Assembly (NCBI GenBank): GCA_027886905.1
Contig: JAPCJO010000015.1
Location: 1 to 34,840 of the forward strand
Reading direction: 5' to 3'
Length of the DNA stretch: 34,840 nucleotides
Origin: Nitrososphaerota archaeon
GTDB lineage: Archaea > Thermoproteota > Nitrososphaeria > Nitrososphaerales > Gagatemarchaeaceae
The translations under genes and the position numbers were made by a program. The notes beneath the pieces were generated by a model. It saw only the letters and a program-made list of their open reading frames with translations. It did not search any database and was not told the DNA's origin. Positions 6,594-14,206 of this stretch are shown piece after piece (positions within the stretch are counted from its first letter, which is position 1; every line of letters begins with the position of its first letter).

Positions 6594-7658
6594 ATGAAGG
6601 ACGCGGCCATTGAAAACAGAGAAGTGACGTGGGATGTCCTCGACGCGCCGGTTCACGGGACCATCACCGCGCCAACCGACGGGGATGCCCATCCGGCGGT
6701 CGTCTTCGTTGCGGGCAGCGGCCCGACCGACAGAGACTGGTGCTCGCCGCTCCTACTGGGGACAAACGGGAGCGGCAAGCTGCTTGCGGAGGAGCTCGCA
6801 AGGCGGGGCTTTCTGACTCTGCGTTACGACAAGCTGGCCTCGGGGCCTCACGTCCGGGAGAACCTGCCCAAGTTCGCCGGCAAGGTGAGCATGGAAAGCC
6901 ACATGGCCGAGTTGGCGGGCGCGGTCCAGGCCGTTGTCGCCGAAGAGAGATTCGACGGGCGCGGTCTCTACGCGCTGACAAACAGCGAAGGCGCCATTCA
7001 CGCGGTAAACTACCAGCTGCAGGCGAGGAGCGACCGCTTCAAGGGGTTGGTGCTGACCGGAGCTCCAGGCAGGGCGATAGGCGACGTCAGCCGGGGCCAG
7101 ATTTACGCCCAAGCCCGAACGCTGCCCAACGCCGAAGCCCTGATGGGGCACTACGATGAGGCTATCGCGGACTTCGTAGCGGGCAGGCCCATGGTCGTGG
7201 ACCCGTCCCTCCCTGAAGCAATGACGCCCTTCTTCCGAGCGCTCGAAAATCCGATCAACCTGCCCTTCTCCAGAGAGCTCTGGAAATACAGCCTTCCAGA
7301 ATACATCATAGGTGTCCACGAGCCGGCGCTGATCCTAATCGGGAAGAAGGACATCCAGATCGACTGGAAGATAGACGGAGCGGCGCTTGAAAGAGCCGCC
7401 GACAAGTCTGTTACATCCTTCGCCTACCCGGATAACGCTAACCATGTTCTAAAGCACGAAGATCTGTCGCTCGAGCAGCTGACGGCCGAATATGTCAGCC
7501 TGCACTACAACGCCGATGAAGTGAAGCTCGACGAGGAGGCCGTGAACACGATATTCGACTGGCTGGGCCGCCGCTCGGTAGAGGCCTCAACGAGCCCAAT
7601 CAAGGCGGGGATTTCCGCGTCTTATCCCACCCGAGAAGTCCCGAAGCCTCATCCCTGA
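6594..7658 (+). CDS. Alpha/beta hydrolase
   Basis: A cytosolic serine hydrolase fold of 354 residues. Seen: an early V-V-F-V-A-G-S-G-P-T-D-R-D oxyanion-type turn (about 36-48), the nucleophile elbow T-N-S-E-G with Ser131 (the usual first Gly of G-x-S-x-G is Asn), an acid in G-K-K-D-I-Q-I-D, and the catalytic His in D-N-A-N-H-V-L-K. The ATG at 6594 is preferred because AGGTGG lies five bases upstream. An in-frame GTG at 6585 is the alternative. A TATA-like CTTAAG occurs at 6540-6545. The pattern resembles dienelactone hydrolase-like or acyl-transfer hydrolases, with substrate unknown. It converges on the helicase gene, with 9 bases between stops. Confidence 0.8.
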   Translation: MKDAAIENREVTWDVLDAPVHGTITAPTDGDAHPAVVFVAGSGPTDRDWCSPLLLGTNGSGKLLAEELARRGFLTLRYDKLASGPHVRENLPKFAGKVSMESHMAELAGAVQAVVAEERFDGRGLYALTNSEGAIHAVNYQLQARSDRFKGLVLTGAPGRAIGDVSRGQIYAQARTLPNAEALMGHYDEAIADFVAGRPMVVDPSLPEAMTPFFRALENPINLPFSRELWKYSLPEYIIGVHEPALILIGKKDIQIDWKIDGAALERAADKSVTSFAYPDNANHVLKHEDLSLEQLTAEYVSLHYNADEVKLDEEAVNTIFDWLGRRSVEASTSPIKAGISASYPTREVPKPHP

Positions 7659-7667
7659 AGCTAAGGT

Positions 7668-9518
7668 TCATCGCCCGCGCTGATAGTGGTGCTTCCCCAG
7701 CGGGTTTATGGCGACGATGTCGAAGAGAATGCGCCTGTAGTTCATCGTCACCGTCCTCGCATAGAACGGCCCTTCGATGACCATGTCGTGAAGATTGTGC
7801 TCCTTCTTTTCGTGCAGCTCGAACCTCTCGAAGGACAGGCAGTCGTCGAGATAGGGCCTGAGCCTGAACACGTCCGGGTTTGCCACGACCTCCGCGGGGA
7901 TGGGCTCCCTGCCCGAAGACACAAGCAGGTCGTTGAGCGCCTCCCTGGCGGCGCTGTAGCTCTTCCATGCCTCCTCGACGAATCCGAGGTAGATCCCGTG
8001 CCCGATAAGCCTCGAGACGAAGGTCCCTTCCTTGTCCTCCGAGTACCTCTTGAGGAGGAGCGCCTTGACGTTGAGTTCGCTCGTCTTGTCGAGGCCGTAG
8101 AGGAACTGGCGGGCGAGCCCTTCCAGGTCGGTCTTCCACGCATGGTTGAGCGAGTCTCCGAACGCTCCGCTCGCCAAGAGGAACCTCGCCATGTCGTAAT
8201 CTCCGGAGATGAGCGCGCTGGAGATCATGTGGGCAAAATCGGGGTCGTAGGGGATCTCCGTCATCAGGATGCCCTTCTCGGTGATCGCGTGTGAGTGCTG
8301 CTCGATCGCCCCTATCTTGATGAGCCAGTCCTCCGCGAACGCCACCTCGCGTTGGTTGACCTTCGACATGAACTCGAGGTCCGAGAGCTTGAGGCCGTAC
8401 TTTGACATCAGGAGCACGATGTCGAACGGGGTCTCGGTCTCGAGCGCCTTGCGCACCGGGATCGGGGTGATCTTCTTCGGGATGGGGGTGTCGGATATGA
8501 CCACCGCCCGCCCGGGCTTGAAGCGGCCTATCCTCCCTATCATCTGCAAGAGCGAGTTGCTGTCTATCTTCCTGTAGTGGAGGGTCTTCTGGCCCTCCTT
8601 CTCCTTCCCGTCTATCACCTCGTTGAATATCAGGACGTTGTCCACGTAGATGTTGACCGAGGAGGCGATGACATTGGTCGCGAATATCCTCAGGTTCTTG
8701 TCCATCTCCGCCCTCGCCTGGATCTTGTTGATCTCCGAGCCCTCGAGACCGCCATGAATGTAGACGCCGCCGTAGCTCGAGGCGTACTTCTCGACGAGGC
8801 GCCTCGTAGGGAGGAAGACCAGCCACGACTCGTCATGGGGCTGCATGTAGAGGTAGCCCGAGAGGCGCTTGAACATGTCGTCCACGTCCCTGGCCTGCTC
8901 CACCTCCACCTTCACGGGGTACCGACGGCCGGTGAGCGAGTAGAGCTTGGAGATGCCGAGGAAGTAGAGGAACTCGTGGGGGTCTATCGTCGCGCTCATC
9001 ACCCTGAAGAGGTTCCCGGCCCTCGCCTTCTCCTTCTTCGCCAGGGAGAGGCAGAGCTCGAGCTGGGAGGACATCTGGTGGCTCTCGTCGAAGTAGATGG
9101 ACGAGTCGACCACCGAGTTCTCTGCGAGCATCCTCAGCAGGACGCCGTCGGTGACTATCTCGATCTTCCCGCCCACGTTGATCTTCGTGTCCTTCGTGAT
9201 GACCGCGAGCTCGTGCTTTACCTCCGGGTGGAGCGCCTCGAGCGAGTAATACAGGGCGCTGCACGACGCTCTCGAGGGTTCGCGGATGATGATCCGCCTG
9301 CTCCTGCCGCTCAGCTCGAACTCGTGGATGGGGGTCACCGTGCTCTTCCCGGTCCCGACGTCCCCAATGATCACAAAGTGGTCGGAGAAGTCTATCTTGT
9401 CGAGGATTGCGAATATCGGGAGGTCTGGCTTCTTTCGAGGGGCGACCATTGGCGGTTGGACCACCACCTCCAGCTGGGCCGGCTCATTGGAGTCGTCGAT
9501 TTCGGGGTCTTGAGCCAA
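7668..9518 (-). CDS. DExH-box superfamily 2 helicase
   Basis: 616 residues from the TTG at 9518. The frame extends to 9845, but that would overlap the divergent ATPase and its promoter. Motifs in order: Walker A G-D-V-G-T-G-K-S at 52-59, Walker B D-E-S-H at 144-147, S-A-T at 175-177, and motif VI Q-M-I-G-R-I-G-R at 325-332. Together they identify an SF2 DExH helicase. A C-terminal region of about 270 residues resembles the helical accessory part of DEAH/Ski2-type enzymes but has no motif I can name. It probably unwinds DNA or RNA in an ATP-dependent way. It is transcribed head to head with a HerA-like ATPase, suggesting a shared role in genome maintenance or defence. Confidence 0.85.
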   Translation of the reverse strand: MAQDPEIDDSNEPAQLEVVVQPPMVAPRKKPDLPIFAILDKIDFSDHFVIIGDVGTGKSTVTPIHEFELSGRSRRIIIREPSRASCSALYYSLEALHPEVKHELAVITKDTKINVGGKIEIVTDGVLLRMLAENSVVDSSIYFDESHQMSSQLELCLSLAKKEKARAGNLFRVMSATIDPHEFLYFLGISKLYSLTGRRYPVKVEVEQARDVDDMFKRLSGYLYMQPHDESWLVFLPTRRLVEKYASSYGGVYIHGGLEGSEINKIQARAEMDKNLRIFATNVIASSVNIYVDNVLIFNEVIDGKEKEGQKTLHYRKIDSNSLLQMIGRIGRFKPGRAVVISDTPIPKKITPIPVRKALETETPFDIVLLMSKYGLKLSDLEFMSKVNQREVAFAEDWLIKIGAIEQHSHAITEKGILMTEIPYDPDFAHMISSALISGDYDMARFLLASGAFGDSLNHAWKTDLEGLARQFLYGLDKTSELNVKALLLKRYSEDKEGTFVSRLIGHGIYLGFVEEAWKSYSAAREALNDLLVSSGREPIPAEVVANPDVFRLRPYLDDCLSFERFELHEKKEHNLHDMVIEGPFYARTVTMNYRRILFDIVAINPLGKHHYQRGR

Positions 9519-9552
9519 GGAAGCTTTCAGTTTCCAGCCCGCGGTGGGAGGA

Positions 9553-9595
9553 GATAAACAAGTCGAGAGAGACCATTGTCCGCGAATCATTAAAT
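9553..9595. promoter_or_regulatory. Divergent promoter, helicase and HerA-like ATPase
   Basis: The minus-strand TATA-like GTTTATC (9553-9559) lies about 37 nt before the helicase TTG. The plus-strand ATTAAAT (9589-9595) lies about 27 nt before the ATPase ATG at 9621. The two boxes are 30 nt apart, so factor binding at one could affect the other. Confidence 0.45.
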
Positions 9596-9620
9596 CACTC
9601 AAGATACGTTCGGGGAGCCG

Positions 9621-11216
9621 ATGGAAGCCCGCAGTCCGCAGGGTGTCGACGCCCCTGAACCGCTCCTCTACCTGGGGTCGGATGCCAGCGGCCCGTTCGA
9701 GGTCAACGCCAACGTCGTGGCGACGGGAAGGACGTGCGTCATAGGCGCGAGCGGTAGCGGAAAGAGCTACGCCGTGGGCGTAATCTGCGAAGAGCTCTGC
9801 AAGAGCCAGGTCCCATTCGCAATCGTGGACACCGAGGGCGAGCACTCCGGCCTGAAGGAGAAGTACGAGGTCGTCCTGGTCGGGGACGACCCGACCTGCG
9901 ACCTCCAGTGGTCCTCGCTCGACCTGGGGCAGCTCGCGAGCCAGGCACCGGACATAGCCCCCCTCATACTGGACGTCTCGGAGACCGAGGCGCCGAAGGA
10001 GAAGGTCGGCGAGCTCCTCTCGAGGATCTACGAGGAGGTCGAGAGGCGTAGGACGCCCTACCTTGTGGTGGTCGAGGAGGCGGACAGGTTCATCCCCCAG
10101 AACGGCGAGAGGGTGCCTATCTTCGGCGAGATAGCCAGGAGGGGGAGGAAGCGCGGCATAGGGCTAATGGTCTGCACCCAGAGGCCCTCGCTGGTGGACA
10201 AGAACATCCTGAGCCAGTGCGGGAACCAGCTAATCGGGAAGCTGGTCATCAAGAACGACCTTCAGGCAGTGGCCCAGTTCTTCTCGGGTCACGACCTCCC
10301 GAAGCAACTCACGACACTCGAGGCAGGAAGATTCTTTGCCATGGGGGGTCTCTCGCCGGCTCCCAAGTTGGTCGCCATCAGGAAGAAGGACACCCAGTAC
10401 GGAGGCACCACGCCCAAGCTCGGGACCCGCGTGGTCAAGCCGTTCAGCCCCGCCCTCACGCATGCCCTCAGCCGGAGCGTGAAGCCCGGGAAGGCGCCCG
10501 CCGCGCCCCTGATGGGCATCAACCCCACCTTCTCAGCTGAGGACGTCCCAACCATCGTCAAGCGCGACAAGAGCTTCATCTTCTTCGGAAAGGAGGAGGT
10601 CGTCGCTGCCGCCCAGCTCATCCTCCGCCCGATGGTCGAAGTGGGCGTCGCCGTGAAGGCCGGGATGATCAAGAAGAGGATCGAGATGAGGTATCTCATC
10701 CTCGACGGGCAGACCGGGAAGGCGGTCGACCTGCGAGACACCCCCTCATCGTATGAAGGGCTGGAGAGGCTGATCGGGCTGAACTCCCAGGAAATCGAGG
10801 TCTTGCGGACAAGCCGGCCGGACAAGGACATGAGCGCCCTGGAGATTGCGAACAAGGTCGGGGTGTCCAGCGAGATGCTCAGGCGGCCGATGCGGCAGCT
10901 GGAGGAGAAGAGGCTGATAAGGTCGTACAAGGTCGGAAAGACGCGAGTCTTCCGTCGCATCTTTGTCTTCCCAGAATTCCCGTGGCACGAATCGGAGCAG
11001 CCCCTCGAGACTGTGGACGACTCCAAGGCGAAGCTGGAGGAGTACAAGCTGGACGAGGGGAAGGTCCGCGAGGTCATCAAAGGGCTAATCTCCTATTCCG
11101 ACGTCCAGAGCTTCAAGAGGTTCGTCTACCCGCTCTACCGCGTCGAACTGATGATGAAGCGGAGGAAGAGAATCGTGTGGCTCGACGGGCAGACTGGACG
11201 GGAAATCCGCCCCTAG
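9621..11216 (+). CDS. HerA/DUF87-like hexameric ATPase
   Basis: 531 residues. Walker A G-A-S-G-S-G-K-S at 42-49; a D-T-E-G-E-H motif at 70-75; Walker B V-V-V-E-E-A-D-R-F at 149-157; then R-R-G-R-K-R-G-I-G-L and T-Q-R-P-S, typical of HerA-type DNA-translocating ATPases of the FtsK/HerA superfamily. The N-terminal HAS barrel of canonical HerA is missing or very short. The C-terminal half (about 270-531) has a winged-helix-like segment (S-A-L-E-I-A-N-K-V-G-V-S) and two copies of a D-G-Q-T-G motif (near 362 and 523). No NurA nuclease gene is adjacent. It probably acts with the divergent helicase on DNA. Leaderless from the ATG. Confidence 0.85.
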   Translation: MEARSPQGVDAPEPLLYLGSDASGPFEVNANVVATGRTCVIGASGSGKSYAVGVICEELCKSQVPFAIVDTEGEHSGLKEKYEVVLVGDDPTCDLQWSSLDLGQLASQAPDIAPLILDVSETEAPKEKVGELLSRIYEEVERRRTPYLVVVEEADRFIPQNGERVPIFGEIARRGRKRGIGLMVCTQRPSLVDKNILSQCGNQLIGKLVIKNDLQAVAQFFSGHDLPKQLTTLEAGRFFAMGGLSPAPKLVAIRKKDTQYGGTTPKLGTRVVKPFSPALTHALSRSVKPGKAPAAPLMGINPTFSAEDVPTIVKRDKSFIFFGKEEVVAAAQLILRPMVEVGVAVKAGMIKKRIEMRYLILDGQTGKAVDLRDTPSSYEGLERLIGLNSQEIEVLRTSRPDKDMSALEIANKVGVSSEMLRRPMRQLEEKRLIRSYKVGKTRVFRRIFVFPEFPWHESEQPLETVDDSKAKLEEYKLDEGKVREVIKGLISYSDVQSFKRFVYPLYRVELMMKRRKRIVWLDGQTGREIRP

Positions 11217-11253
11217 AAGCGGGCGACCGTCGGCCGCGGCCGCAGCTGACTTG

Positions 11254-11282
11254 ATTCGAATGATTCTAACGACAAACATAAA
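11254..11282 (+). promoter_or_regulatory. Quasi-palindromic operator candidate plus TATA box
   Basis: ATTCGAATGATTCTAAC (11254-11270) is a 17-bp imperfect palindrome centred on GAAT-N-ATTC. The TATA-like ACATAAA follows at 11276-11282, about 40 nt before the TTG at 11319. A close copy occurs at 15808-15824 in the same position relative to another TATA box, so both promoters probably share a regulator. Confidence 0.55.
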
Positions 11283-11318
11283 CGACGCCGCCGGCGCTCA
11301 CACACGGTAGCGTGGAGT

Positions 11319-12923
11319 TTGGCAAGCCATAGCAAGGCCGACGGACGCAACTGGGAGCACCCGTACTTCGACGACTTCAACAGCGCATTCAGCCCGCAGA
11401 CGACGATAAACCGCGACAACGTCCGCAGCCTCGAACTGAAGTGGACGTGCGACCTTACCCCGGCGAACTTTCAGAAGAAGGGAGGGAAATCAGCTCCGCG
11501 GACCTCGCGACCGTCAAGGGTCCAGACGATAGCCCTCGTCCTAGACGGGAACGCCTTCGTGGCTGACGGAAACAACATCGTGTATTCCGTGGACGTCGAA
11601 ACGGGCTCCCCGAGGTGGACCTTCGCCGCCCCGGTCGAGGGGAAGAACGCGTTCGGGCTTGTCCACACCCTCAATTTCCATGGAGGGCTGCTCTACCTCG
11701 TCTCGTCGAATTGCATCCTCTACGGCCTCGACCCAAAGAGCGGGGCGCTGCGCTTCAAGATGGGCGGGATATTTCCCGACGGCGCGAAGGGGTACTCCGG
11801 CAGGACAGCGCCGAGCTTCTTCCACGAGATGGGGATAACCGGTGCGGCCACCCCATACGAGGTGACGGCGAGGGGGTGCGTCGCATCCTGCGACATCTCG
11901 ACCAAGAAGGTCGGATGGAGATGGTTCTCCGTGCCCCCCGCGGTCAAGGGCGCAAAGAACTGGGACGTCGAGGCGCACAAGGGGAACATCAAGGCCTACA
12001 AGGACGACTGGGGGAAGACCGAGTTCTCGGGGAGGGGAAGCGTCTGGAGCCAGCCCGCCGTCGACGAGGAGGCCCAGAGGGTCTACTTCGGCACGGGCGA
12101 CCCGGACCTCTTCATGCTCGAGGGCTCCATGGTGCCCGGGCCCCTGCTCTACACGGACTGCCTGGTGTCTCTGGATCCGAACACCGGAGAGATGCTCTGG
12201 TATTACCAGACCACCCCCCACGACGTGGTGAGCTGGGACATCGGCTGGAACACGATCCTCGCCGACATCGAGGTCGACGGGGCGAAGAGGAGGGTCGCGA
12301 TAGCCGGCACCAAGGGCAACCACGTGTACGTCATCGACGCAAAGACCGGCAAGCCCGTCTACGCGCCGGTCAGGGTGGGGCACAGCACGACGCCTCTCAA
12401 CGTCAACCTGGGCAACAACGCCGACATGACGAGCTCCCTCGGGCCGGGGGTCTATTGTCCCGGGCACGGCGGAGGGATAAACTCGGGGCTCGCCTTCGCT
12501 TACAACCACGTCTATGCGTCCTCGCAGAGGGTTGAGCAGCGCGCCGAATGGCAGCAGGGAAAATACCGCGGCAAGCCCATGAAGACCATCAAGCTCACCA
12601 ACACGGACTCCCCCCAGTACTCCACGATATCGGCCATAGACGCCGGACGCGGAGAGATTAGATGGAGCTTCTTCATTCCAAACCTCTATCAGGGCGCCGC
12701 CCTCGTCGTGAGCGGCGGAGTCCTGTATGGGACGGACCGCAAGGGGATCCTCTACATGCTCGACGCGATCAGCGGGCAGCTGATCCGCAGCGAGGCTCTC
12801 GGCGGGGCGGGGTCTGCGGGAGTCTCGATTGCGGCAGCGAAGGGAGGGGAGATGCGGCTGCTCGTGCCACTGAGCGGGACCGAGGGCTCGCCGAACAAGC
12901 TGCTCTGCTTCGGGTTGCCTTAG
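11319..12923 (+). CDS. PQQ-type beta-propeller protein, paralogue 1
   Basis: 534 residues. The N-terminus reads like quinoprotein dehydrogenases: W-x-H-P-Y-F, F-S-P-Q-T-T-I-N, N-V-R-S-L-E-L-K-W-T. Repeated propeller blades carry D-A-K-T-G-K-P-V-Y, D-P-N-T-G-E-M-L-W-Y-Y and similar Asp-x-x-x-Gly turns. A C-terminal Y-M-L-D-A-I-S-G-Q-L-I repeat closes the ring. There is no signal peptide, no Tat motif, no haem C-x-x-C-H site and no adjacent Cys-Cys, all unlike secreted alcohol dehydrogenases, so it is probably cytosolic and may not be a classical quinoprotein. It is the first gene of the block with the binding proteins and ABC transporter. The TTG start lies about 13 nt after the predicted transcription start. 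Confidence 0.8.
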   Translation: MASHSKADGRNWEHPYFDDFNSAFSPQTTINRDNVRSLELKWTCDLTPANFQKKGGKSAPRTSRPSRVQTIALVLDGNAFVADGNNIVYSVDVETGSPRWTFAAPVEGKNAFGLVHTLNFHGGLLYLVSSNCILYGLDPKSGALRFKMGGIFPDGAKGYSGRTAPSFFHEMGITGAATPYEVTARGCVASCDISTKKVGWRWFSVPPAVKGAKNWDVEAHKGNIKAYKDDWGKTEFSGRGSVWSQPAVDEEAQRVYFGTGDPDLFMLEGSMVPGPLLYTDCLVSLDPNTGEMLWYYQTTPHDVVSWDIGWNTILADIEVDGAKRRVAIAGTKGNHVYVIDAKTGKPVYAPVRVGHSTTPLNVNLGNNADMTSSLGPGVYCPGHGGGINSGLAFAYNHVYASSQRVEQRAEWQQGKYRGKPMKTIKLTNTDSPQYSTISAIDAGRGEIRWSFFIPNLYQGAALVVSGGVLYGTDRKGILYMLDAISGQLIRSEALGGAGSAGVSIAAAKGGEMRLLVPLSGTEGSPNKLLCFGLP

Positions 12924-13005
12924 CTTGACGGACCTCGGAACTCAGGCTCGACCGCCGAGGGGAACGGGCGCACGATGCCCGCCCCGATAGTGGTGAGTGC
13001 GCAAG

Positions 13006-13968
13006 ATGGCTGAGACGACCTCCCGGAATGAGCGCTTGGTCTGGGCGGAGAGGATCAAGCCGATGCCCCTCGACCCGGGGTCCGTCCCGACGCTTGCGTG
13101 CGACTTGGGGATGTTCTCCAGGGCGGGGGTCGAGCTGAAGATCAACGAGTTCCTCGGCAGCCCCGATGCCATGGCCGCCTTTCGCACGGGGCAAGCGCAC
13201 ATAGCCCACCTGCAGCTTCCCGAGGCGATCAGGCTCGCCGCCGAGACGGACAGGCCTGCGAAGGTCTTCTGGGCGAGCAGGATGGGAAAGATGGCCGGGA
13301 TGCTCGTCTCCACCTCTTCCATCTGGGGCGTCGACGAGCTGAAAGGGAAAAGGTTCGGGATAGGGGCGGAGGGAGACTTTTGGGACCCGATAATCTCGAA
13401 GATGCTCAGCTCCAACGGGATAGAACGCGGGGAGATCACGTGGGTCAAGGGCCTTGACCCATCGGAGAGGGCAGACATGCTGCTCAGCGGAAAAATCGAC
13501 GCGACCTTCGTCACCATGCAGACCTACATGAGCAAGCTCGCCGGGAAGGGCGAGATCCGCCTGCTGCTCGACGATGAAGCCATGAAGGAGTTCGTGATAA
13601 GGAGCGAGTTCCTCGTCGCGGTCGCGAGCGACACTCTGATCGAGGAGTCCCCGGACGCCCTGGCCACGATCACGAAGACGCTGATGCGGGCGGCGCGCCT
13701 CTTCAGCGAAGACTCGGAGTCGTGGGTCGAGGCCGCATCCAAGAGGAGGCCTGACGTCCCGAGGGATAGCATCAGGCGACAGTGGCAATATTTCCAGAGG
13801 GACTGGCCTGTGAACGGAGACATAGACACCAAACGCTTCCGCCTTATCTTCCAGAAGCTGAGGAGCGAGGGAGGGATAGCGAAGAGCGGTGAGCTCCCGA
13901 TCGACAGGTGGGTCACCACCAGGTTCGAGGAGCTCGCGTTGAAGGAGTTGGGAGTCCACCCCAGCTAG
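13006..13968 (+). CDS. NMT1/THI5-type binding protein without signal peptide
   Basis: 320 residues with the fold pattern of NMT1/SsuA-type ABC substrate-binding proteins. An early P-x-x-x-A-C-D-L-G-M-F segment leads to a G-V-E-L-K-I-N-E strand. G-Q-A-H-I-A-H-L-Q-L-P-E-A follows, then E-L-K-G-K-R-F-G-I-G-A-E-G (about 108-120) and G-K-I-D-A-T-F-V-T-M-Q. There is no hydrophobic N-terminus and no lipobox, so it should stay in the cytosol. The ATG at 13006 is chosen because GGTGAG lies 8 bases upstream; an in-frame GTG is at 12997. Placed between two propeller paralogues, it may sense or bind the transported compound, or be an enzyme of the THI5 type, but the active-site pattern of THI5 was not recognised. 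Confidence 0.75.
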   Translation: MAETTSRNERLVWAERIKPMPLDPGSVPTLACDLGMFSRAGVELKINEFLGSPDAMAAFRTGQAHIAHLQLPEAIRLAAETDRPAKVFWASRMGKMAGMLVSTSSIWGVDELKGKRFGIGAEGDFWDPIISKMLSSNGIERGEITWVKGLDPSERADMLLSGKIDATFVTMQTYMSKLAGKGEIRLLLDDEAMKEFVIRSEFLVAVASDTLIEESPDALATITKTLMRAARLFSEDSESWVEAASKRRPDVPRDSIRRQWQYFQRDWPVNGDIDTKRFRLIFQKLRSEGGIAKSGELPIDRWVTTRFEELALKELGVHPS

Positions 13969-14040
13969 GCCGCGGAGTCAGAAGAAACCATCATCTCCCC
14001 GGCGACGGCAACTCCCATGACTCGCGCCCCGGGACAAATG

Positions 14041-14046
14041 CTTATA
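14041..14046 (+). promoter_or_regulatory. TATA-like box upstream of propeller paralogue 2
   Basis: CTTATA lies about 25-30 nt before position 14070. This is close to where the conserved N-terminus of the second propeller begins, although no normal start codon is found there. Confidence 0.4.
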
Positions 14047-14047
14047 G

Positions 14048-14206
14048 CGAATCCGGAGGTGTTTCTCGAAGAGGCCATCGAGCACGCAGGTCAACCTATC
14101 GGAAGGCAAGAACTGGGCGCATCCGTTCTACGACGCGGATAACACGAGCTTCAACCCTCAGAACGCGATCAACAGGAACAACGTCCAGGACCTGGAGATA
14201 AAATGG
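14048..14206 (+). other. Conserved N-terminal coding extension of propeller 2, no usual start codon
   Basis: The frame of the downstream propeller is open from 14048. From about 14093 it encodes a segment matching the N-terminus of paralogue 1: N-W-A-H-P-F-Y-D, F-N-P-Q-N-A-I-N and N-V-Q-D-L-E-I-K-W. No ATG, GTG or TTG occurs in frame before 14207. The codon aligned within about one residue of the paralogue's TTG start is TCG at 14078. Non-standard initiation, a mutated start or a sequencing error are all possible. Confidence 0.6.

Noticed and set aside
7600-8826. Long minus-strand frame (408 codons) overlapping the helicase
   Set aside because: Out of frame with the helicase motifs; Arg/Gly/Pro-rich low-complexity translation typical of a shadow.
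9583-9592. Third copy of the propeller operator before the HerA-like gene (CGAATCATT)
   Set aside because: Only a half site matches and it merges into the TATA box, so chance is likely.
12769-13959. Minus-strand frame of 396 codons
   Set aside because: Antisense to the propeller and binding-protein genes; no recognisable fold pattern.
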